Under the pieces are notes generated by a model that did not search any database, was not told where the DNA came from, and was given only the letters and a program-made list of their open reading frames with translations. Below are positions 53,569 to 62,230 of a stretch of DNA of 64,000 nucleotides, piece by piece (position 1 is the stretch's first letter; every line of letters starts with the position of its first letter). The translations under genes were made by a program, and so were the position numbers. Source of the stretch: Streptomyces filamentosus (lineage in GTDB: Bacteria; Actinomycetota; Actinomycetes; Streptomycetales; Streptomycetaceae); NCBI RefSeq assembly GCF_014654895.1, contig NZ_BNBE01000004.1:682001-746000 (forward strand), given 5' to 3'.

Positions 53569-53602
53569 GCGTCGGCCCGGGAAGAACGGCCCGGGCCGAC
53601 GC
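53569..53602. terminator. terminator of the sdhCAB operon
   Basis: GCGTCGGCCCGGG and CCCGGGCCGACGC, 13-bp perfect arms with an 8-nt loop, starting 27 bp beyond the sdhB stop and just upstream of the DUF5701 start. Confidence 0.85.
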
Positions 53603-53628
53603 TTTGTTCCCGGCAGCGCGAGGAATCG

Positions 53629-54368
53629 TCACTTCACCTTGCGCCGGGCCCGCAGCCACTCCTTGTTCATGGCCGCGATCGACGGCAGCGGGATGCCCTT
53701 GGGGCAGGCCGTGGCGCACTCGCCGGTGAGCGTGCAGCCGCCGAAGCCCTCGGCGTCCATCTGGGCGACCATGTCGAGGACCCGGGTCTCGCGCTCCGGG
53801 GCGCCCTGCGGGAGCACGTTGAGGTGGTTGACCTTGGCGGAGGTGAAGAGCATCGCCGAGCCGTTGGGGCAGGCGGCCACGCACGCGCCGCAGCCGATGC
53901 ACTCGGCGTGCTCGAAGGCGAAGTCCGCGTCGGCCTTGGGGACGGGGGTGGCGTGGGCCTCGGGGGCCGAGCCGGTGGGGACGCTGACGTAGCCGCCGGA
54001 CCGGATGATGCGGTCGAAGGCGGAGCGGTCGACGACCAGGTCCTTCACGACGGGGAAGGCGGAGGCCCGCCAGGGCTCGACGTCGATGGTGTCGCCGTCG
54101 CGGAAGGAACGCATGTGGAGCTGGCAGGTGGTGGTGCGCTCGGGGCCGTGGGCGTCGCCGTTGATGACGAGGCTGCACGCGCCGCAGATGCCCTCGCGGC
54201 AGTCGTGGTCGAAGGCGACGGGGTCCTCGCCGCGCAGGATCAGGTCCTCGTTGAGGGTGTCGAGCATCTCCAGGAACGACATGTCGGGGGAGACGCCGTC
54301 CACCTCGTAGGTGGCCATGGCGCCCTCGGCGCCGGCGTTCTTCTGGCGCCAGACGCGCAGGTTGAGCT

Positions 54369-54372
<4 letters not shown>
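53629..54372 (-). CDS. sdhB: succinate dehydrogenase/fumarate reductase iron-sulfur subunit
   Basis: 247 residues. [2Fe-2S] cluster cysteines in DCREGICGACSLVINGDAHG and TTTCQLHM, then two CxxCxxC-type clusters: ECIGCGACVAACPNGS and GGCTLTGECATACPKGIP. Carries electrons from SdhA to the membrane quinone site. ATG overlaps the sdhA stop (ATGA). The N terminus (KLNLRVWRQKNAG) is typical of the three-subunit actinobacterial type. Confidence 0.95.
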
Positions 54373-56309
<1,937 letters not shown>

Positions 56310-56311
56310 GG

Positions 56312-57103
56312 TCAGTTCACCACTCCGGTCATGACGCCGACGGGGACGGCGATGAAGCCCGCGGTCAGGGCGAGCGCGAGGACGTTCGCGAGGAGGCGCA
56401 GGGCGCGTTCGCGGCGCGCGTTGCCGACGCCGAGGGTCTGCGCGGCGCTCCAGAAGCCGTGCCGGACGTGGAGCCCGACGGCGAGCATCGCGACGATGTA
56501 GATCGTGTTGCCGTACCAGGTGGAGAAGGTGTCGATGACGTTCTGGTAGGGCCTGCCCGACTCGAAGCCGGGGTGCACGGTCCCGGTGGTGAGGTCGAGG
56601 ACGTGCCAGACGATGAAGAGGCCGACGATGATCCCGCCCCAGCGCATGGTGCGGGTGGCGTAGGAGGAACCCTTGCGCCGGTGCACGTAGCGGGTGGGGC
56701 GGGCCCTGATGTCGCGGCGGCTGAGCTGGTAGGCGGAGACGGCGTGCGCGCCGACGGCGGCGAGGAGCACGATCCGGGCGAGCCACAGGCCCCACTCGTG
56801 GTGCAGGACGGGGGCGCCCATCACGCGCAGCCAGTGCGCGTAGCCGTTGAACTCCTCGGGGCCGAAGAAGACCTTGAGGTTTCCGGCCACGTGCGCGACG
56901 AGGTAGGCGAGCATGATCAGGCCGCTCACGGCCATCACGGTCTTCTTGCCGATGGTCGACGACCAGAAGCCGCGGGAGGGGGTGCGGGACGGCGGGCGGG
57001 CGGAGGCCGTGCCCTTCACGGACGCCGTGCCTTTCGCGGACGCCGAGCCCTTCGCCGCCGCGCCCTTCGCCGTCGCCGTGTCCTTGCTGGGTGCCAGAGC
57101 CAT
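56312..57103 (-). CDS. sdhC: succinate dehydrogenase cytochrome b subunit
   Basis: 263 residues, five membrane helices: TVMAVSGLIMLAYLVAHVAG, LWLARIVLLAAVGAHAVSAY, GGIIVGLFIVWHVLDLTTG, a fourth around YGNTIYIVAMLAVGLHVRHG, and a fifth before the C terminus; His in several are heme ligands. Quinone-reducing anchor for SdhAB. The first 45 residues are an unusual Lys/Gly/Ala/Ser/Thr repeat (AKGSASAKGTASVKGTASAR) absent from ordinary SdhC. Divergent from the LysR gene. Confidence 0.93.
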   Translation of the reverse strand: MALAPSKDTATAKGAAAKGSASAKGTASVKGTASARPPSRTPSRGFWSSTIGKKTVMAVSGLIMLAYLVAHVAGNLKVFFGPEEFNGYAHWLRVMGAPVLHHEWGLWLARIVLLAAVGAHAVSAYQLSRRDIRARPTRYVHRRKGSSYATRTMRWGGIIVGLFIVWHVLDLTTGTVHPGFESGRPYQNVIDTFSTWYGNTIYIVAMLAVGLHVRHGFWSAAQTLGVGNARRERALRLLANVLALALTAGFIAVPVGVMTGVVN

Positions 57104-57161
57104 GGAACCGACGCTAGGGCCGAAGGACCCGAGAGGTCCAAGACATGGTCCGGCTGATGTC

Positions 57162-57178
57162 CATAGGCTGAAGCTATG
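57162..57178. promoter_or_regulatory. LysR-type T-N11-A dyad
   Basis: CATAG-N7-CTATG (CATAGGCTGAAGCTATG) contains a perfect T-N11-A LysR box in the 96-bp gap between sdhC and the LysR gene; likely autoregulatory and possibly acting on sdhCAB. Confidence 0.7.
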
Positions 57179-57199
57179 CCTTTGCCCTAGGCTGGGAAC

Positions 57200-58105
57200 A
57201 TGCAGTTCCAGCAGCTCCTCTACTTCGTGGCCGTGGCCGAGACCCGTCACTTCACCCGGGCCGCCGAGCGGGTGCACGTCTCGCAGCCCTCGCTCTCCCA
57301 GCAGATCAAGGCGCTGGAGCAGGAGCTGGGCGCGGAGCTGTTCAGCCGGGCCCGGGGCAACATCGCCCTCACCGACGCGGGCGAGGCCCTCCTCCCGCTG
57401 GCCCGCCGGATCCTCGCCGACACCGAGACGGCCCGCCGGGAGGTGCAGGAGCTGGCACAGCTCAAGCGCGGCCGGGTGCGGCTCGGCGCCACCCCCAGCC
57501 TGTGCACCGGGCTCCTCCCCGACGTCCTGCGCGCCTTCCACGACCTGCACCCGGGGATCGAGCTGCTCATCCAGGAGAGCGGCTCGCACGACCTGGTGCG
57601 GGAGCTGGCCCGCGGCTCCCTGGACCTGGCGCTCGTCGTCCTGCCGCTGCCCTCGCCGTCACCGGCCCTGACGACGGTGGAGCTGCTGCGGGAGGACCTG
57701 GTGGTGGTGTCGGCGGCCTCGGCGCCCGCGCCGCGCCGGCCGGTGCGGATCTCCGACCTCCGCGACCAGCCGCTGGTGATGTTCCGGCACGGCTACGACC
57801 TGCGGGAGCTGACGGTCGGCGCCTGCCGGGCGGCCGGTTTCGAGCCGTCCTTCACGGTCGAGGGCGGCGAGCTGGACGCGGTCCTCGGCTTCGTGCGGGC
57901 CGGGCTCGGGCTCGCCGTCGTCCCCGCCATGGTCGCCGCCCGCGCCGGCCGCGACCTGCGGGTGACCGCCCTCGCCCGGCCGGGCCTGCGCCGCACGATC
58001 GCCCTGGCGCACCGCAGCGACGTCGCCCCGCCCCGGGCCGCGCGCGAGCTCCAGCGGCTGCTGATGGCCTCGCGGCGCGGAAAGCCGGCGCCGGACGCCC
58101 CGTGA
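57200..58105 (+). CDS. LysR-family transcriptional regulator
   Basis: 301 residues. N-terminal winged HTH QFQQLLYFVAVAETRHFTRA and VHVSQPSLSQQIKALEQELG (about 2-45), then a two-lobe effector domain (VRLGATPSLCTGLLPDVLRA, LVVVSAASAPAPRRPVRISD, AGLGLAVVPAMVAARAGRDL). Divergent from sdhCAB with a clean T-N11-A box, so succinate metabolism is its probable theme. Its 3' end lies in a triplicated tandem repeat shared with the response-regulator gene. Confidence 0.92.
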   Translation: MQFQQLLYFVAVAETRHFTRAAERVHVSQPSLSQQIKALEQELGAELFSRARGNIALTDAGEALLPLARRILADTETARREVQELAQLKRGRVRLGATPSLCTGLLPDVLRAFHDLHPGIELLIQESGSHDLVRELARGSLDLALVVLPLPSPSPALTTVELLREDLVVVSAASAPAPRRPVRISDLRDQPLVMFRHGYDLRELTVGACRAAGFEPSFTVEGGELDAVLGFVRAGLGLAVVPAMVAARAGRDLRVTALARPGLRRTIALAHRSDVAPPRAARELQRLLMASRRGKPAPDAP

Positions 58106-58210
58106 CGGAGCGGGTCAGGGACGGAAAGCCGGGCGCCGGCCCCCGTGACGGAGGAGGTCAGGCGCGAAGGTCCGGGCGCCGGACACCCCGTGACGGACCG
58201 GGTCAGGGCT
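58079..58210. repeat. three 43-45 bp tandem repeats spanning two stop codons
   Basis: Copies at about 58079-58122, 58123-58165 and 58166-58210, each with a GGAAAGCCGGGCGCCGG-like part and CCCCGTGACGGANNNGGTCAGG. The LysR stop lies in the first copy, the response-regulator stop (opposite strand) in the third. Confidence 0.9.
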
Positions 58211-58871
58211 CGATGAGCCCCACCCGGATCGCGTACCGGGTCAGCTCCAGCCGGTCGCGCAGCCCGAGCTTCTGGAGGATGTTGGCCCGGTGCCGCTCCA
58301 CCGTCTTCGGGCTGATGAAGAGCAGGTCGCCGATCTCCTTGGAGGTGTGTCCCTCGGCGACCAGCTTGAGGATCTCCTCCTCCCGTTCGGTGACCGGCCG
58401 CTCGGGCAGCCCCGCGCCGGACCGCGCCCGGTCCAGGTAGCTGCGGATCAGCGCGGTCTCCGCGCCCGGGTAGATGAACGACTCGTCGCGCAGCGCCGCC
58501 CGGCACGCCTCGACCAGGTCCCGGTCGGCGACGGACTTCGGCACGTACCCGCTGGCGCCGGCCCGCAGCGCCTCGAAGAAGTACTCCTCGTTGTCGTACA
58601 TGGTCAGCATCAGGATCCGCAGTCCCGGCCGGAGCCTGGCCAGCTCGCGGGCGGCCTGGAGGCCGGTCATCCGGGGCATCGCGACGTCCAGGACGGCCAG
58701 GTCGAGCCCCGCGTCCCGGCGGGCGGCGGCCACGGCCTCCGCCCCGTCCCCCGCCTCCGCGACGACCTCCAGGTCCGGCTCGGCGTCGAGGATGAGCCGG
58801 ACCCCGCGGCGTACCAGCGCGTGGTCGTCGACGAGGAGGATCCGGGCGGGCGGGCGTACGGGGGAGGTCAT
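58203..58871 (-). CDS. NarL-type response regulator
   Basis: 222 residues. Receiver domain with ILLVDDHALVRRGVRLILDA, phospho-acceptor Asp in LDLAVLDVAMPRMTGL, the switch Thr in ILMLTMYDNEEY and Lys in YVPKSVADRDL; then a LuxR-type HTH (TEREEEILKLVAEGHTSKEI, LLFISPKTVERHRANILQKL). ATG overlaps the sensor kinase stop (ATGA), so the two are stoichiometric partners. Target genes unknown. Confidence 0.95.
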   Translation of the reverse strand: MTSPVRPPARILLVDDHALVRRGVRLILDAEPDLEVVAEAGDGAEAVAAARRDAGLDLAVLDVAMPRMTGLQAARELARLRPGLRILMLTMYDNEEYFFEALRAGASGYVPKSVADRDLVEACRAALRDESFIYPGAETALIRSYLDRARSGAGLPERPVTEREEEILKLVAEGHTSKEIGDLLFISPKTVERHRANILQKLGLRDRLELTRYAIRVGLIEP

Positions 58872-59950
58872 CGTTCGTGTCCAGGAGTCGGTACGGGTAC
58901 GGGCCCCGCGTCGGATGCGGGCACGGCCCCGGGCACGGGCGCAGCACCGGGCGCGGGCACGACCCCCGGCGCGGCCGCCTCCGTCCCGGTCCCGCCCCCC
59001 GGGCCCGCGGGGCGCCGGGCCGGCAGGTCGAGGCGCACCTCCGTGCCGCCCGTCTCCCCGGGTCCCACCCGCAGCAGGGCGCCGACGAGCAGGGCGCGCT
59101 CCCGCATGCCGCCGATGCCCGCGCCCTCGGCCGCGCCGGCCGTGCCGCGGCCGTCGTCGCGGACGAGGAGCCGGGTGCCGCCGTCCGGCGCCGGGCCGAG
59201 GCGCAGCTCGACGTGGGCGGCGCCGGAGTGGCGGGCGGCGTTGGTGAGGCCCTCCTGGGCGACCCGGTAGACGACGAGTTCCGTCGCCGGGTCCAGCGGG
59301 GCCGTGCCGGGCGCGAGGTGGGCGGTCACCCGCAGCCGGGCGGTGGAGAGTTCGCCGGCGAGGGAGCGGAGCGCGCTGTGCAGGCCCAGTTCCTCCAGGA
59401 CCCCGGGGCGCAGCCGCCGGGCGATCCGGCGGATCTCCTCCAGGCTCGCCCGGGTGGTCTCCTGCGCCTGCCGCAGGTCCTCCCTGAGCTCCCGCGGGGC
59501 GTGGTCGGCGGTGTGCTTGAGCTGGAGGAGCACGGCGGTGAGGGTCTGGCCCACCTCGTCGTGCAGTTCGCGCGCGATCCGCTGCCGCTCGGCCTCCTGC
59601 GCGGTCAGGACGCGGCCGGTGCTGGTGGCCCGCTCGGTCTCCAGGCGGTCGAGCATGGCGTTGTAGGCGGCGGTCAGGTCGGCGATCTCGCCGCGGCCGG
59701 TGACCTCGGCGCGGGCGCCGGGCTTGAGGAGGTCGACCGTCGCCATGGCGCGGCCGAGCCGGCCGAGCGGGGCGAGGCCGATCCGCAGCAGCGCCGCGTT
59801 GAGGACGAGCATCAGGACGAGGCCGCAGAGGACGACGACGGCCTCGCCGAGGCGGACCGGGGTGGAGACCGTGACGGGCCCCAGGAGGAGACCCGCGGCG
59901 AGGGCGAGGACGGCCGCGTTGAGGAGGAGGACCCGTCCGTACAGTGACAC
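58868..59950 (-). CDS. sensor histidine kinase (HisKA_3)
   Basis: 360 residues. Two membrane helices (VLLLNAAVLALAAGLLLGPV and LGEAVVVLCGLVLMLVLNAA), a HAMP segment, the phospho-acceptor His in ERQRIARELHDEVGQTLTAV (about 120), and an ATPase domain with LTNAARHSGAAHVELRLG and VRDDGRGTAGAAEGAGIGGM. The periplasmic loop is very short, so it may sense a membrane or intracellular signal. A Pro/Ala/Gly-rich tail of about 50 residues ends the protein. GTG start. Confidence 0.93.
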   Translation of the reverse strand: MSLYGRVLLLNAAVLALAAGLLLGPVTVSTPVRLGEAVVVLCGLVLMLVLNAALLRIGLAPLGRLGRAMATVDLLKPGARAEVTGRGEIADLTAAYNAMLDRLETERATSTGRVLTAQEAERQRIARELHDEVGQTLTAVLLQLKHTADHAPRELREDLRQAQETTRASLEEIRRIARRLRPGVLEELGLHSALRSLAGELSTARLRVTAHLAPGTAPLDPATELVVYRVAQEGLTNAARHSGAAHVELRLGPAPDGGTRLLVRDDGRGTAGAAEGAGIGGMRERALLVGALLRVGPGETGGTEVRLDLPARRPAGPGGGTGTEAAAPGVVPAPGAAPVPGAVPASDAGPVPVPTPGHER

Positions 59951-60200
59951 CGTCCCGCTCCTCCCGGCTCCGCGCCGAATCCGTTCGTTCCCCCCGTCGA
60001 CCTGCGCAGGAGCCTACGTCCCCGCCCCATCCTGGGGTCCGGCCGGGGTCCTTGTACATCCGTGCCGGCACCCATGTGCGAAGGCCCCCGGAGATGGCAC
60101 CATGTTCCGGCCGCGGCCCCGGACCGTCCGCCCGTGCGGAGGGGCACCGGCCTCCTCGCCGCGTGCCTCCGCACCACAGACGACACGAGGAGTCCGGGCC

Positions 60201-60686
60201 GTGCCCACTTCACGGATGAGCTCGACGCCGCTGCCAGGCATCGGCGTCCAGTACGACCTCACCACCCGGGAACACCGGCACCTGTCGGTGATCGCCCACC
60301 GCGACGGCACCCGTACGGTCAACGTCTACCGGTCCGACGACCCCGACGCCTGCCTCCAGTCGCTGCACCTGACGGCCGGGGAGAGCGACGCGCTGGTCGA
60401 CGCCCTGATGCCCGGCCACCACAGTCCGAACCTGCTGCACACCACCGCGCTGGGGCTCGTCGCCGAACGGATCGAGCTCTCCTCCCAGTCGCACTGGAAC
60501 GGCCGGACCCTCGGCGAGACCCGGATGCGCACGGAGACCGGCGTCTCGATCGTGGCCGTGCTGCGCCGCGCGGACGCCGTCCCCTCCCCCGGCCCCGGCT
60601 TCCGGCTGGCCGGCGGGGACACCCTCATCGTCATCGGTACCCACGAAGGCGTCGACGCCGCCGCCACTATCCTCGGAAGGGAGTGA
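60201..60686 (+). CDS. TrkA-C domain regulatory subunit of K+/H+ antiporter (KhtT-like)
   Basis: 161 residues from GTG with GAGGAG 8-9 nt upstream. The N-terminal half is a small alpha/beta domain (GVQYDLTTREHRHLSVIAHR); the C-terminal half is a TrkA_C/RCK_C domain (SHWNGRTLGETRMRTETGVS, FRLAGGDTLIVIGTHEGVDA). It precedes the antiporter gene by 3 nt. KhtT-type subunits close KhtU until a signal (K+, alkaline pH, diadenylate) binds. Confidence 0.88.
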   Translation: MPTSRMSSTPLPGIGVQYDLTTREHRHLSVIAHRDGTRTVNVYRSDDPDACLQSLHLTAGESDALVDALMPGHHSPNLLHTTALGLVAERIELSSQSHWNGRTLGETRMRTETGVSIVAVLRRADAVPSPGPGFRLAGGDTLIVIGTHEGVDAAATILGRE

Positions 60687-60689
60687 TCG

Positions 60690-61922
60690 GTGCATTCGTC
60701 CGCCGTTTTCCTCATCGAGTTCGGAGCGATCATCCTCGGTCTCGGCCTGCTCGGCCGGATGGCCGGGCGGCTGAAGTTCTCGCCCATACCCCTGTACCTC
60801 CTCGCCGGACTGGCCTTCGGCGAAGGGGGGCTGCTACCGCTGGGCGCCAGCGAGGAGTTCGTCGCCATCGGCGCCGAGATCGGCGTCATCCTGCTGCTCC
60901 TGATGCTCGGTCTGGAGTACACGGCGACCGATCTGGTCACCAACCTGAAGACGCAGTACCCGGCGGGCCTGGTCGACGGGGCGCTCAACGCGCTGCCCGG
61001 CGCGGCGATGGCGCTGCTCCTCGGCTGGGGTCCGGTGGCGGCGGTCGTGCTGGCCGGCGTCACCTGGATCTCCTCGTCCGGGGTGATCGCGAAGGTGCTG
61101 GGCGACCTGGGACGGCTCGGCAACCGCGAGACGCCGGTGGTGCTGAGCATCCTGGTCCTGGAGGACCTGGCGATGGCGGTCTACCTGCCGATCGTCACCG
61201 CGCTGCTCGCCGGGGCGGGGCTCGCGGCCGGCAGCGCCACCCTCGCGATCGCGCTGGGCGTCGCCGGTCTGGTGCTCTTCGTCGCCGTCCGGTACGGGCG
61301 GCTGATCTCCCGCTTCGTCTCCAGCGACGATCCGGAGAAGCTGCTCCTGGTCGTACTGGGCCTCACCCTGCTCGTGGCGGGCATCGCGCAGCAGCTCCAG
61401 GTGTCCGCGGCGGTCGGCGCGTTCCTCGTCGGCATCGCGCTGTCCGGGGAGGTCGCCGAGGGCGCGCACAACCTGCTCAGTCCGCTGCGGGACCTGTTCG
61501 CCGCCGTCTTCTTCGTCTTCTTCGGGCTGCACACGGACCCGGCGAGCATCCCGCCGGTGCTGCTGCCCGCGCTGGCGCTGGCCGTCGTCACCGCCGGCAC
61601 GAAGATCGCCACCGGCTACTGGGCGGCGCGGCGCAACGGCGTCTCCGCGAAGGGCTCCTGGCGGGCGGGCGGCACGCTGGTGGCGCGCGGCGAGTTCTCC
61701 ATCGTCATCGCGGGCCTGGCCGTCTCCGCCGGGATCGAGCCCTCGCTGGGCCCGCTGGCCACCGCGTACGTCCTGATCCTGGTCGTCATCGGGCCGCTGA
61801 CGGCCCGCTACACGGAGCCGGTCGCGACCTGGCTGACCGCGCGGCGGGCCCGCGCGGCGGAGGGTCCGGGGCCCGCGGAGGAGCGGCTGCCGCTCGCCGA
61901 GCCCGTCCGTCACGAGCGCTGA
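60690..61922 (+). CDS. CPA2 cation/proton antiporter (KhtU-like)
   Basis: 410 residues, about 12 membrane helices: SAVFLIEFGAIILGLGLLGR, ALAGLA-type helix with PIPLYLLAGLAFGEGGLLPL, GVTWISSSGVIAKVLGDLGR (ion-site region) and LSILVLEDLAMAVYLPIVTA; FFVFFGLHTDPASIPPVLL later. A potassium or sodium/proton exchanger of the KefB/KhtU type without a C-terminal RCK domain; the upstream gene supplies it. GTG start, GGAAGGGAG 6 nt before. Confidence 0.92.
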   Translation: MHSSAVFLIEFGAIILGLGLLGRMAGRLKFSPIPLYLLAGLAFGEGGLLPLGASEEFVAIGAEIGVILLLLMLGLEYTATDLVTNLKTQYPAGLVDGALNALPGAAMALLLGWGPVAAVVLAGVTWISSSGVIAKVLGDLGRLGNRETPVVLSILVLEDLAMAVYLPIVTALLAGAGLAAGSATLAIALGVAGLVLFVAVRYGRLISRFVSSDDPEKLLLVVLGLTLLVAGIAQQLQVSAAVGAFLVGIALSGEVAEGAHNLLSPLRDLFAAVFFVFFGLHTDPASIPPVLLPALALAVVTAGTKIATGYWAARRNGVSAKGSWRAGGTLVARGEFSIVIAGLAVSAGIEPSLGPLATAYVLILVVIGPLTARYTEPVATWLTARRARAAEGPGPAEERLPLAEPVRHER

Positions 61923-62230
61923 GCGGAGACCGCGAGGGGGGAGCGGTACGGGGGGACGTGCCGGAGCGGCCGATGCCCGTCCTCGGGGACGTCGCCCCGG
62001 CGCACCGGATCGCCGCCGAACCGGCCGAGGTGTACCGGCGGGACGTCGTGCTCGCCGCCCCCGGACCGGAGGCCCAGCCGGCCCCGGGCAGGAGGCCCGC
62101 CCCCACCGGCGCGGGGGTCCACCCGCCCCCGGGCCGACCACGGGGCCGGGGAGCGAAGGCCGGGGGCCGGTGGCCGGAGGGCCGGTAAATCCGCGTGCGG
62201 CCGGGGCGGGCGGGCTGCGAGCATCGCGGG
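61923..62230. other. intergenic, with a doubtful 71-codon frame
   Basis: 308 bp. One frame on the plus strand (61973-62188, starting MPVLGDVAPAHRIAAEPAEV) has reasonable codon use in its first half but a Pro/Arg/Gly-rich second half and no clear ribosome site; I do not annotate it as a gene. Otherwise nothing is seen but the likely promoter of the TerD-related gene. Confidence 0.4.

Noticed and set aside
61973..62188. 71-residue plus-strand gene MPVLGDVAPAH...
   Set aside because: No ribosome site, composition decays to Pro/Arg/Gly, no recognisable family.
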